Shown here one piece after another: positions 35,254 through 43,985 of a stretch of 64,000 nucleotides of DNA (position 1 is the first letter of the stretch; every line of letters starts with the position of its first letter). Source of the DNA: Acidimicrobium ferrooxidans. GTDB lineage: Bacteria; Actinomycetota; Geothermincolia; Fen-727; Anoxymicrobiaceae. Position numbers and translations under genes: made by a program. The notes below the pieces were generated by a model. That model was not told the origin of the DNA and made no database searches. It saw nothing but the letters and a program-made list of their open reading frames with translations. Where the stretch lies: positions 693,850 through 757,849 of the forward strand of contig DYIU01000001.1 in the NCBI GenBank assembly GCA_020723485.1. Reading direction: 5' to 3'.

Positions 35254-36411
35254 TCATCTTCCCCCCAGCATCTTCACCCTGGCGTTCAAATACCGCGTTA
35301 CCTCATCCCGCGTCAAGAGACCGCGGACCTCCTCGCCTTCCGCGACGATGAGGAACTCCTGCCTGGAGAGCACCGTTCGCAGGACCCTGTCGAGCGGGGT
35401 TTCGGGTGTGACAAGCTGGCCCGCCTCTATGGGCCTTGCGATGCGGCCGGCGTTAAGGACGTCCCACTCCGCGAGGGCGACCGTCGCGAGGTCCTCCCTG
35501 CCGACCAGCCCGGTGAGCCTGCCCTCCGCCGCGACGGGGAAGACCGGCAGGTGGTACGCGGCGAAATAGTTCGCGCGCAGGTCGGTCAGCGTCGTGTTCG
35601 CGTCGATGACGGGAACGTCCGTGTACATGATGTCGCCGACCTTCGTGTCGCTCGTCGCGATCCTGGCCAGGGTCTGCTGGTACCCGGCCCGCGAGAGCTG
35701 GAACACAAAGCCACCTATGAGCAGCAGCCAGATACCGCTTATGAAGAATTCGGTGAGCAGGAGGTAGACCCCCCAGCCGGCGATGAGCGCCCCCACCACC
35801 TGGCCCCCGACGCTCGCGGCCCTGGTGGCCTTTCGCAGGTCGCCCGTCACCTTCCACAGGACGGACCTGAGCACACGCCCCCCGTCGAGCGGAAAGCCCG
35901 GCAGGAGGTTGAAGATACCTATGAAGACGTTGAGGCTGGTGAGGTAGAAGAGGGGGGCCACGATGACCGGGCCGGCGTCAAGCGCGTAAGCAAGGGCAAG
36001 GAAGCCTCCGAAGACGCCCGCCAGGAAGAACGTCATGAGCGGCCCGGCTAATGCCATCTTGAACTCGACCCTGGGGGACGTCACGTCTTCGCTCATCTCC
36101 GCAACGCCCCCGAAGATGAACAGCGTGATGCGGTTTATCTGGATGCCGTTGCGCTTGGCCACGAAGCTGTGAGACATCTCGTGGGCCAGCAGGCAGCCGA
36201 AGAAGAACAGCGCCGTGACGAACCCAGCCACCCACGGCCATATGCCCCCCGGAAAGTCCGTGCCGCTTATCCTGGTGACCCCCTCGATCGGCTCGGAGAA
36301 CGTCTCGGCCATGGAGAGGGCGACCAGCACGAAGATGAGCAGCCACGTTGGGTTTATGACTATGTCGATTCCGAGGATGCGCGCGATCCTCAGGCCGGAG
36401 CGGGGGAACAA
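35254..36411 (-). CDS. Site-2 protease family (M50) with CBS domains
   Basis: A 385-residue membrane metalloprotease. The zinc motif HEMSH (HExxH) lies in a transmembrane helix near residue 77 and the third ligand is in LPGFPLDGGRVL near 175. There are about six transmembrane segments, then two CBS domains (about 245-380), which bind adenyl nucleotides and may regulate activity. The TTG start is supported by GGAGAGG. It lies 12 bases after the pfkB-like gene and 13 bases before the sulfur carrier, inside a tight operon. The substrate, probably a membrane-bound regulator, is unknown. Confidence 0.92.
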   Translation of the reverse strand: MFPRSGLRIARILGIDIVINPTWLLIFVLVALSMAETFSEPIEGVTRISGTDFPGGIWPWVAGFVTALFFFGCLLAHEMSHSFVAKRNGIQINRITLFIFGGVAEMSEDVTSPRVEFKMALAGPLMTFFLAGVFGGFLALAYALDAGPVIVAPLFYLTSLNVFIGIFNLLPGFPLDGGRVLRSVLWKVTGDLRKATRAASVGGQVVGALIAGWGVYLLLTEFFISGIWLLLIGGFVFQLSRAGYQQTLARIATSDTKVGDIMYTDVPVIDANTTLTDLRANYFAAYHLPVFPVAAEGRLTGLVGREDLATVALAEWDVLNAGRIARPIEAGQLVTPETPLDRVLRTVLSRQEFLIVAEGEEVRGLLTRDEVTRYLNARVKMLGGR

Positions 36412-36423
36412 GCGCCTCTCCGC

Positions 36424-37332
36424 CTATCCCGCTTCGAAGTGAGAGAGGTCCTTCAGCATGCCGAACCGCCCTTCGATGTCCGCCTGGCTCAGAGACGTCA
36501 TCCCGTCCACGCTGAACTCCTCGACGCAGAACGACGCCATCACGGTGCCGTATATGACCGCCCTGCGGATGCCGGCGGTCGTGACGTCCCCCGTCTTCGC
36601 CAGGTATCCCATGAAACCTCCGGCGAAGCTGTCGCCCGCGCCGGTGGGGTCGAAGACGTCCTCGCAGGGAAACGCCGGGGCGCTGAAAAAGCAGTCGCTG
36701 TCGGCCAGGACCGCACCGTGCTCGCCCTTCTTCACTACTATGGACTTCGGTCCCATCCCGAGCACCGTCCTCGCCGCCCTTATGAGGTTCGGTTCGTCGG
36801 CGAGCATCCGGCATTCGGCGTCGTTCATGACCATTATGTCGACCCTTCGCATGAGCTCGTCCAGCGCCGAGCGCTTGCCCTCTATCCAGAAGTTCATGGT
36901 GTCGCAGGCGACCAGGCGCGGGCCCGTGACCTGCTCGAGGACCGAGAGCTGCAGCTCGGGGTCGATGTTGGCCAGGAACACGAACTCGGCCTCCGCCAGG
37001 CGCTCCGGTATGACCGGCCGGAAACTCTCGAAGACGTTCAGCTGCGTGTCGAGCGTCTCGCGGTCGTTCAGGTCGTAGCCGTAGACCCCCTCCCAGCGGA
37101 AAGTCTTGCCCGTCTCGGTAACGAGGCCTGAGACGTCGATGCCGCGGGAGCGCAGCATCTCGACGTGCTCGGCCGGGAAATCGCTGCCTACGACCGCGAC
37201 CAGGGCTACGTCCGTGAAGTAGGCGGCTGCGACAGAGAAGAATGTAGCCGAGCCGCCGAGGGCGTCTCGCACCTCGCCGAACGGGGTCTTCACGCTGTCC
37301 AGGGCGACAGAACCTACTACCAGCACTCCCAT
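36424..37332 (-). CDS. PfkB-family carbohydrate/nucleoside kinase
   Basis: A 302-residue ribokinase-fold enzyme. The C-terminal signature DPTGAGDSFAGGFMGYL contains the catalytic Asp. The N-terminus MGVLVVGSVALDSVKTPFG and KSIVVKKGEHGAV are typical. PfkB kinases phosphorylate sugars or nucleosides with ATP. It begins one base after the stop of the MTA phosphorylase gene, so it may act on a salvage product such as a ribose derivative or nucleoside. The exact substrate is not predictable. Confidence 0.9.
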   Translation of the reverse strand: MGVLVVGSVALDSVKTPFGEVRDALGGSATFFSVAAAYFTDVALVAVVGSDFPAEHVEMLRSRGIDVSGLVTETGKTFRWEGVYGYDLNDRETLDTQLNVFESFRPVIPERLAEAEFVFLANIDPELQLSVLEQVTGPRLVACDTMNFWIEGKRSALDELMRRVDIMVMNDAECRMLADEPNLIRAARTVLGMGPKSIVVKKGEHGAVLADSDCFFSAPAFPCEDVFDPTGAGDSFAGGFMGYLAKTGDVTTAGIRRAVIYGTVMASFCVEEFSVDGMTSLSQADIEGRFGMLKDLSHFEAG

Positions 37333-37333
37333 C

Positions 37334-38203
37334 TCAATCCCCCTCGTACGGCAGGTACTTGCCCGTAAGGGCTCCCAGCCGGCGGCGCGTCTCGTCTGAC
37401 ACGGTGTCCGGGTGGGAGACTATCGCGTACTTGAGCGAATCCCGGCAGGAGCAGCCCCTGTCGGCCGGGACCTTCATGATGACGTCCTTCAGGATGGACT
37501 TGGCCGTCTCGGCGTTCTCGTGCAGTATCTTCACTATCGCGTCGATGGTGACATCCTCGGCGTCCTCCTTCCAGACGTCGTAGTCCGTCACGAGCGACAT
37601 GGTCCCGTAGCACATCTCCGCCTCACGGCAGAGCTTGACCTCGGTTGCCCCGGTCATGCCGATGACGTCCACCCCCCATCCGCGGTAGACCCTGGACTCG
37701 GCGCGCGTGGAGAACGCCGGGCCGTCTATGCACACGTAGGCGCCGCCCTTGTGGACCGTCGCGCCCTCGGCGACCGCGCTCTCGTAGAGCAGGTCGCCCA
37801 GGACAGGGCAGGTCGGGTCGGCCAGGTCCACGTGCACCGCGGGGTTCCCCGGAAAGAACGTACTCTCCCGGCGCTTCGTGTTATCGACGAACTGGTCCGG
37901 GACGACGATGTCTGTCGGCTTGTACTCTTCCTTCATACTCCCCACCGCGCTGACAGACAGGAGAGCGTCACAGCCGAGCGACTTGAACCCGTAGATGTTG
38001 GCGCGGTAGTTGACCCCGCAGGCCGGCAGCTTGTGGCCGCGGCCGTGCCGCGCCAGGAAAACCACGTCGACGCCGTGGAGCCTGCCTATGATGTAGTGGT
38101 CGGACGGCTGCCCGAAGGGGGTGTCGACCTCCACCTGGTCCGTGACCTCGAGGTCGACGATCTCATAGACTCCAGTCCCGCCCGTTATCCCGATAGGGTT
38201 CAT
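37334..38203 (-). CDS. mtnP: S-methyl-5'-thioadenosine / purine nucleoside phosphorylase
   Basis: A 289-residue MTAP-family enzyme that splits methylthioadenosine with phosphate into adenine and methylthioribose 1-phosphate. Recognisable segments are GITGGTGVYEI at the N-terminus, the phosphate-site FLARHGRGHKLPA, NYRANI, IDGPAFSTRAESR and VIGMTGATEVKLCREAEMCY. The last contains residues that choose between MTA and other purines; I cannot settle that by eye. It is the first gene of a five-gene operon (mtnP-pfkB-M50-moaD-thiF). GGAGG precedes the ATG. Confidence 0.9.
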   Translation of the reverse strand: MNPIGITGGTGVYEIVDLEVTDQVEVDTPFGQPSDHYIIGRLHGVDVVFLARHGRGHKLPACGVNYRANIYGFKSLGCDALLSVSAVGSMKEEYKPTDIVVPDQFVDNTKRRESTFFPGNPAVHVDLADPTCPVLGDLLYESAVAEGATVHKGGAYVCIDGPAFSTRAESRVYRGWGVDVIGMTGATEVKLCREAEMCYGTMSLVTDYDVWKEDAEDVTIDAIVKILHENAETAKSILKDVIMKVPADRGCSCRDSLKYAIVSHPDTVSDETRRRLGALTGKYLPYEGD

Positions 38204-38222
38204 GCCAACCTCCGTAACGATG

Positions 38223-38302
38223 ATGGGGTCAGGTCTAATTCTATTAGCTCACGGACAATAATAGGCAAAAGAGCCGGAGTAATAAATAAGACCTGACCCA
38301 GA
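38223..38302. repeat. REPIN-like element (short arms)
   Basis: GGGGTCAGGTCTAATT at 38225 faces AATAAGACCTGACCC ending at 38299. It is a shorter-armed, AT-richer variant lying between the mtnP start and the FmdB stop, in the promoter side of the mtnP operon. Confidence 0.7.
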
Positions 38303-38307
38303 GGTTA

Positions 38308-38616
38308 TTACTTGGACTTGCTGTCTGACTTCTCGGCCTTTTCGGACTTCTTCTCGTCCTTCTTCTTGTCGCCGTTGCCGTCAGATGAGTCCTTGTCCGC
38401 CTTGAAGTCGGAATCGGCGGGGCTGGAGAAGCGGTTGCTGGGCTTCTTGGCGTCGGTCGCGTAGAAGCCGGAGCCCTTGAACACGATGCCCACGGGGTGG
38501 AATACCCTGCGCACCTCTCCCCCGCAGGACTCGCAGGTCTCGACGTTGTCGTCTATGCCGTGCGTGACCTCGAACTGGTGGTCGCACTTCTTGCATTTGT
38601 ACTCGTATCTGGGCAT
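38308..38616 (-). CDS. FmdB-family zinc ribbon protein
   Basis: A 102-residue protein. The FmdB/CxxC_SSSS zinc ribbon (YEYKCKKCDHQFE, then CESCGG) occupies residues 1-50, and is followed by the common GIVFKGSGFYATD motif and a long highly charged Lys/Asp/Ser tail (about 60-102), probably disordered. FmdB was named for a regulator of formamidase, but the family is mostly uncharacterised. It is small, cytosolic and monocistronic. Confidence 0.88.
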   Translation of the reverse strand: MPRYEYKCKKCDHQFEVTHGIDDNVETCESCGGEVRRVFHPVGIVFKGSGFYATDAKKPSNRFSSPADSDFKADKDSSDGNGDKKKDEKKSEKAEKSDSKSK

Positions 38617-38843
38617 TGCACACGCTCGCTTAAGACCTTGCGCGAAACAACGACCGAACCGCCATTTCTGGTCGATCCGGCCTGCTTAGATGATACAACA
38701 ACCGGGGCCTTCGTTCAATTGAGATAGGTCAATGCGGGCCCGTGCGCGAATCAAGCAATAGGCGGTTTGTTTCGATATCATAAGTGCCGGAGACTGGTAT
38801 CGGCCCGGTCCGCGGAGCGTGCGGAACCGGGCAGGAGGAGCGG

Positions 38844-40310
38844 ATGACCCAGGCCAACATCCTGCTTGCAGACGACAACAAGCTGGTAGTGAAGATAACC
38901 TCTGCCATACTCGAGGACGCCGATTACTCCGTGAGCGTGGCGTGGGACGGCCTCGAGGCCATCAACAAGGCGTACGCGGAGGCGCCCGACCTGGTGGTCC
39001 TCGACGTCGAGATGCCCAAGATAAACGGCTACCAGGTATGCCGCCTCTTGAAGGACGACGAGTACACCCGCGACATCCCGGTCATCATGCTCACCGGCCG
39101 CGACCAGCAGAGCGACATGTTCTGGGGCTTGAAGACCGGCGCCGACGCCTACGTGACCAAGGGGTTCAAGCCCGAGCAGCTCCTGGGCGTGGTCAGTGAG
39201 CAGCTCGAGCGCAGTGGCGAGGGAAGGGAGGGCCAGGCCCGCACAAACGTCCCCTCGAAGCTTCTGGAGGAAGCAGGTGTGTTCAGCCGGGTCATAGACC
39301 TGCTTGATGGCAAGCTCTTCGAATCGACAATCCTGAACGACCTCGGCTCGCTCGCGAGCGTCAGCAATGACTACCGCGAGACAGTCCGCTCTGTCCTGGA
39401 GATAATCGCCAGGGTCGTCGGAAACGCGGTCGGCATCGTCTTGATGTTCGAGGAGGAGGACATGGTGGTGCACGTCAACCGCCCCACTGTGGACGAGTGC
39501 CTCGAGGGCATCAAGAAAAAGGGTTTTGAGATGGCCTCGGAGTACGGCTGGGAAGCCGAGAGCTCCGAGCGGGTCAGCATCGCCGTTTTCGGGGAGGAGA
39601 ACGTGCGGCCCAGGCAGGAGAACGAGCCGGAGCGGGCCTACTCGTTCGTGCACATCCCGCTGACCGCTCAGAAGAAGGTCATCGGGATACTGGCGCTCTG
39701 CCAGGTGCAGAGCCCCTCCTTTGTCCGTGACGCGCAGGCCATCCTGAACCTCGTCCAGAACCAGGTGACCATCGTCATCGACAACGCGAGGCTCTACGAG
39801 GCGACGAGGCAGCTCGCTATCACCGACGGCCTCACCAAGATATACAACCACAGGTTCTTCCAGGAGCTGTTCGAGAAGGAGTTCACTCGCTCCGACCGCT
39901 ACAACACGGTCTTCAGCCTGATAATCCTCGACATCGACCACTTCAAGAAGGTGAACGACACGTACGGCCACCTCTGCGGCGACGAGATACTGAAAGGGCT
40001 CGCCGGCCTCGTCAAGAGCTGCCTGCGCTCGATGGACGTGGTGGCTCGTTACGGCGGTGAGGAGTTCGCCGTCCTCCTGCCGGAGACCGGCGGCACCGAG
40101 GCGTTCCAGACGGCTGAGCGGATACGCCGCGCGGTCGAGAGCACCACATTCATGGGGACGGAGCAGGGCCTGAACGTCACGGTGAGCCTCGGTGTGGCGA
40201 CCTACCCAAGCGCCGACGTCCGCGACAGGGCCGACGTCATCGCCAAGGCCGACGGCGCCCTCTACGAGGCCAAGGAGGCCGGTCGTAACCGCGCCGTCTT
40301 CAGAGAATAG
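38844..40310 (+). CDS. Response regulator-GAF-diguanylate cyclase
   Basis: A 488-residue cytosolic signalling protein that makes cyclic di-GMP. The receiver (about 1-120) has phospho-acceptor Asp in VVLDVEMPK and Lys in YVTKGFK; a GAF domain covers about 150-320; the GGDEF domain (about 325-488) has the active motif GGEEF and an upstream RSMD that fits the RxxD product-inhibition site. Catalysis and feedback control should both be intact. AGGAGG before the ATG at 38844 decides the start. No kinase partner is adjacent. Confidence 0.93.
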   Translation: MTQANILLADDNKLVVKITSAILEDADYSVSVAWDGLEAINKAYAEAPDLVVLDVEMPKINGYQVCRLLKDDEYTRDIPVIMLTGRDQQSDMFWGLKTGADAYVTKGFKPEQLLGVVSEQLERSGEGREGQARTNVPSKLLEEAGVFSRVIDLLDGKLFESTILNDLGSLASVSNDYRETVRSVLEIIARVVGNAVGIVLMFEEEDMVVHVNRPTVDECLEGIKKKGFEMASEYGWEAESSERVSIAVFGEENVRPRQENEPERAYSFVHIPLTAQKKVIGILALCQVQSPSFVRDAQAILNLVQNQVTIVIDNARLYEATRQLAITDGLTKIYNHRFFQELFEKEFTRSDRYNTVFSLIILDIDHFKKVNDTYGHLCGDEILKGLAGLVKSCLRSMDVVARYGGEEFAVLLPETGGTEAFQTAERIRRAVESTTFMGTEQGLNVTVSLGVATYPSADVRDRADVIAKADGALYEAKEAGRNRAVFRE

Positions 40311-40321
40311 GGGTCACACCC

Positions 40322-43300
40322 CTACTCGCACCCACCTATGGTATCCGTCCCGGCGCCCCTCGAGTTCCAGTACATGGCGCGCTCGACCATTATCTTCTTG
40401 CCCGCGGTGTTGGAGGTCACCATCACCGAGGCGCGGCCCGAGATGCCGGAGTGCGAGAGCATGCTGAACGTCCTGCGGGAGTTGGCCCCTATGCTCTCGG
40501 TCTTCACCACGGGAGAGCCCCCTCCGGCCTTCAGATAGGTGAGGGTGACGCTCACGGCGCTCCCGTTCGGGTTCTGGACGCATACGTAGGTCTCGCGGCC
40601 CTCCGAGGACTGCCCGTCGGGAAGGTAGAACGTCCGGTGGGGAACGCTCATCCCGATGGAGTCGTGGGCCGCCTCCCCGGTCCCTGAGTCCCAGTACATG
40701 GCGCGTTCGGCGACTATGGGGGTGGGGCAGGAGACCTTCGTCGAGAAGTCGGAGTCCGGCAGCACGTCGTTAACCCTTATGGTCTTTCTCGAGTTGGCGG
40801 GAATGGGGATGGGGTTGCCCGGGTGCGGGACCGGGCCGGTCGGGGTCATGTAGATCAGATTCACCTCCACGGCGGTGCTGTTCGGGTTCTGAACGCATAC
40901 GTAGGAGGTGAACCCGTAGGCGGTGGTGCCCTCGGCAAGGTAGAACTCCTGGGAGGCGCCCGAGGCCCCGATGGACTCGTGGCCCTCCCTGCGGGAGTTA
41001 CGGTACATGCTGCGCTCCGGTATCACCGGGACATCGGAGTGAACCTTTATGGAGGCGTCGCGCTCCCCTATGTCCTCACGCATGTTGTAGGTCTCTCTCG
41101 AGTTCCCGGCGACCTCCTTGGTCTTAGTTATGGGGTCTGAGCCCTCTATCATGTAGGTGACCTGGCAGGTGGCCTTTCCCGCGTTCGGGTTCTGTATGCA
41201 GAGCCAGGTCTCGAACCCCCACTTGGTGGAGCCCTCCGGCATGTACCAGTACTGGGAAGCCGAGTTCACCCCCACCGAGGAATGGGCCTCGGCTCCCGAG
41301 CCCGCTCCAGGCCCCGCTCCGGCTCCCCCGGTCCAGGACATGGTGCGGTCCACCGCTATCGCCCTGGTGGGGTCCGATGAGACCACACGGGTGGAGAAGT
41401 CGGCGTCCCCAACGGTGTCCCGGGGGTTCACCGTGGTCTGTGAGTTCGCCGGCAGGGGGACGTCCAGGGTCTCTGTGGCTCCCCCTTTGAGCATGTAGGT
41501 GATATTCGCGGTCAAGGCGCTCGGGTTCGGGTTCATGATGGATATGTAGGTGTCGAACCCCCAGGCGCATGTGCCCTCGGCCAGGTACCATGTGGAGGAG
41601 GGGCTCAGCTGGGTCACCGTGAACGTCGCGCTGTTGGAGGTGCCGCCCCCCGGGGTCGGGTTGAAGACGGTGATACTCGCGGTTCCGGCTGCCGCCACGT
41701 TTGCGGCGGGGACCTGGGCGCTCAGCTGGTTTCCAGCGACAAACGTCGTAGCCAGGGCGGAGCCGTTCCAGCGGACCACTGAGGCGCCGTCTACGAATCC
41801 TGTACCGTTGACTGTCATCGTGAAACCGGCATCTCCAGCGGTGACATGATCGGGGTCGAGGGACGTGATACTCGGAACGGGATTGTTGACCGTGAACGTC
41901 GCGCTGTTGGAGGTGCCGCCCCCCGGGGTCGGGTTGAAGACGGTGATACTCGCGGTTCCGGCTGCCGCCACGTTTGCGGCGGGGACCTGGGCGCTCAGCT
42001 GGTTTCCAGCGACAAACGTCGTAGCCAGGGCGGAGCCGTTCCAGCGGACCACTGAGGCGCCGTCTACGAATCCTGTACCGTTGACTGTCATCGTGAAACC
42101 GGCATCTCCAGCGGTGACATGATCGGGGTCGAGGGACGTGATACTCGGAACGGGATTGTTGACCGTGAACGTCGCGCTGTTGGAGGTGCCGCCGATAGTG
42201 GTGACGGTCACCGGCCCTGTCGCGGCACCGGCCGGCACTTGTACGGCTACCTCGGTATCGGACCATGTGCCGTAGGAGGTGACCGGGGTCCCGTTGAAGC
42301 TGACAGTGGAATAGCCCTGCGACGAGCCGAACCCGGAACCTTGGACAGCGATTGATGAACCTATGAGCCCCTCCGCCGGGTCGAGCTGGTCTATATGAGG
42401 TGCGGTGATGGCGAGGGCCTGGCCTGCGTCGATCAGGCCATAGCCGAAGTAGTCGTCCCTTCCGCCGGTACCCAGGTCGTGCGCCGTCGACTGCAGGGCT
42501 TCCTGCACCATGTGGGGATCTGTAACCCCGGTCTTGGAGATATAAAGCGCGGCGGTGGCGCTCACGTGCGGGCACGCCATCGACGTCCCCTGCCACCCCT
42601 GGTAGCTGAAGCCGCTGGCCGGGTCGTTTGGCGTTACGTAGGTCTGTTGTTTGACCCCATTGGCGCTGTCCGCAGTCGTATCGCCGCCGGGCCCGACGAT
42701 GTCCTGGTGAGTCCCGTAGTTCGAGTACCACGCGAGAGCCTTCGTGCGATCCGTTCCGCCCACGCAGACGCACAGGTCGTCGTAGTTTGCGGGGTAACCG
42801 AGGGTATCGTTATAGGTGCTGTTGTTGCCTGCGGAAGCGCAGATTGTGACGCCAAGGTTATGAGCGTACAGACACCCGTTTCTCTTCGTTGTAGAGTCGC
42901 TGCCGCCCGCGCTGTAGTTTATGATGTCCGCCCCGTGGTCTGCAGCCCAGGCGAAGGCGTCCGCCATCTGGGCGTGGGAGCCGCCCCCCGTGCCGAGCGA
43001 CCTCACGGGCATAATGGTGCAACCGTGAGCCACTCCGGCGCATCCCAGGGAGTTGTTTGTCGTCTGTGCGATGGTCCCGGTGACGTGAGTCCCATGACCG
43101 TTGGTATCATTGGGGTGCCCGTCATAGTCGACAGCATCATACGGGGACACGAAGGTCGTGCCGGTGAGGTCGGGAGCCTGCGTGTACGTGTTGTAGTTCT
43201 CATAGGCCACGCCGGTATCGACTACCGCTATGATCACCGAGGAATCGCCGCGCTCCGTATCCCAGGCGGTCTGGGCGTCCATACCGCCCGAAGCGAAGCC

Positions 43301-43687
43301 TTGCATGTGCCACTGGTTGCCGAACTCCGGGTCGTCCGGGGTCCAGGTGATCTGGTCGATGTAGTTCGGCTCGGCGTACTCGACTCGGGGGTCGGAGGAG
43401 AGCTCCTCGACCGCCTCGGCAACGGAGGTGCCGCCGGGAAGCTTGACCACCTTGAAACCGAGCTGCCTGCTCTCGCTCTTGACGGACATGCTCTCCGAGG
43501 AGAGCACCCTGTCGGACTGGATGCGCCCGACCCCCGCCTTGAACTTGACTATGACCTCTCCGGAGACGTGCTCGCCCTTTACCTTAGCCCTGTCATCCCT
43601 GGCGGAAACGCCGCCAGGACCGAGCCCGAATGATAACGAGACGAACGTGAGTGCTGCGATTGAAAATGCGAACAGCTTTCTACGCAT
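40322..43687 (-). CDS. Giant secreted subtilase with TIG domains and four C-terminal surface repeats
   Basis: A 1121-residue exported serine protease. A signal peptide (1-29) and a fervidolysin-like prodomain (about 40-110) precede the S8 domain, whose triad is Asp157 (VVDTG), His198 (NGHGTH) and Ser369 (GTSMACPHV). About three IPT/TIG domains follow (about 435-695); two of them are exact copies of each other at the DNA level. Four repeats like WYLAEGTCAWGFDTY end the protein at IGGCE. GGAGGGTC precedes the ATG. The repeats match those of the 1313-residue protein position by position. It is likely to act at the cell surface. Confidence 0.93.
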   Translation of the reverse strand: MRRKLFAFSIAALTFVSLSFGLGPGGVSARDDRAKVKGEHVSGEVIVKFKAGVGRIQSDRVLSSESMSVKSESRQLGFKVVKLPGGTSVAEAVEELSSDPRVEYAEPNYIDQITWTPDDPEFGNQWHMQGFASGGMDAQTAWDTERGDSSVIIAVVDTGVAYENYNTYTQAPDLTGTTFVSPYDAVDYDGHPNDTNGHGTHVTGTIAQTTNNSLGCAGVAHGCTIMPVRSLGTGGGSHAQMADAFAWAADHGADIINYSAGGSDSTTKRNGCLYAHNLGVTICASAGNNSTYNDTLGYPANYDDLCVCVGGTDRTKALAWYSNYGTHQDIVGPGGDTTADSANGVKQQTYVTPNDPASGFSYQGWQGTSMACPHVSATAALYISKTGVTDPHMVQEALQSTAHDLGTGGRDDYFGYGLIDAGQALAITAPHIDQLDPAEGLIGSSIAVQGSGFGSSQGYSTVSFNGTPVTSYGTWSDTEVAVQVPAGAATGPVTVTTIGGTSNSATFTVNNPVPSITSLDPDHVTAGDAGFTMTVNGTGFVDGASVVRWNGSALATTFVAGNQLSAQVPAANVAAAGTASITVFNPTPGGGTSNSATFTVNNPVPSITSLDPDHVTAGDAGFTMTVNGTGFVDGASVVRWNGSALATTFVAGNQLSAQVPAANVAAAGTASITVFNPTPGGGTSNSATFTVTQLSPSSTWYLAEGTCAWGFDTYISIMNPNPSALTANITYMLKGGATETLDVPLPANSQTTVNPRDTVGDADFSTRVVSSDPTRAIAVDRTMSWTGGAGAGPGAGSGAEAHSSVGVNSASQYWYMPEGSTKWGFETWLCIQNPNAGKATCQVTYMIEGSDPITKTKEVAGNSRETYNMREDIGERDASIKVHSDVPVIPERSMYRNSRREGHESIGASGASQEFYLAEGTTAYGFTSYVCVQNPNSTAVEVNLIYMTPTGPVPHPGNPIPIPANSRKTIRVNDVLPDSDFSTKVSCPTPIVAERAMYWDSGTGEAAHDSIGMSVPHRTFYLPDGQSSEGRETYVCVQNPNGSAVSVTLTYLKAGGGSPVVKTESIGANSRRTFSMLSHSGISGRASVMVTSNTAGKKIMVERAMYWNSRGAGTDTIGGCE
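41619..42193 (-). repeat. Exact 273-bp tandem duplication inside the subtilase gene
   Basis: Bases 41619-41891 are repeated at 41892-42164 with no difference seen by eye, and the first 29 bases start a third time at 42165. The unit encodes one 91-residue TIG domain, so the frame is kept. Identity at silent sites indicates a recent event or active copy-number change. Confidence 0.9.
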
Positions 43688-43809
43688 GACCCTCCATCTG
43701 TCAGCCAGTGGGCGTCACCATATCAAACGAATTAAGCCTACTACTAGTATCGGCCGCGAGGCCGGGCCACTGTCGCCCCGTAGAGCATCCTGTTGAAGAT
43801 GTTGAAGAT

Positions 43810-43840
43810 GTTGCCAGTGGAACGAAAGTGGTCTGACCCT
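43810..43840 (-). repeat. Single REPIN-like arm (GGTCAGACC subtype)
   Basis: On the minus strand, AGGGTCAGACCACTTTCGTT, then CCACTGGCAAC. It is the subtype also found at 47285 and 48002. It lies in the divergent gap between the subtilase and the thiolase, with no partner arm. Confidence 0.6.
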
Positions 43841-43904
43841 TTTCATTCTGAACGGAACGTCAATTATTTGAGAAGCGATTTGACACAGTGATATGCTGGT
43901 TGCA

Positions 43905-43948
43905 CCGCGGGACCTCGCAGTATAATTGTGGTCCGCGGCTTTTTATTT
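43905..43948 (+). promoter_or_regulatory. Terminator-like hairpin / dyad in the fadA leader
   Basis: CCGCGG-G-ACC (43905-43914) and GGTCCGCGG (43930-43938) pair with one bulge and are followed by CTTTTTATTT, an intrinsic-terminator pattern on the plus strand. It lies 38 bases before the thiolase ATG, although no plus-strand gene lies upstream, so it may attenuate the fad transcript. Alternatively the perfect TATAAT in its loop (43921-43926) is the promoter and the arms are an operator. Confidence 0.55.
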
Positions 43949-43985
43949 CAAGAGAGTCCCGCAATGCCATAAAGGAGGAATCAGT

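Noticed and set aside
42395..43633. A 412-codon plus-strand frame across the subtilase catalytic domain
   Set aside because: The minus strand encodes a complete Asp-His-Ser subtilase here; the plus frame has no motif and no ribosome site.
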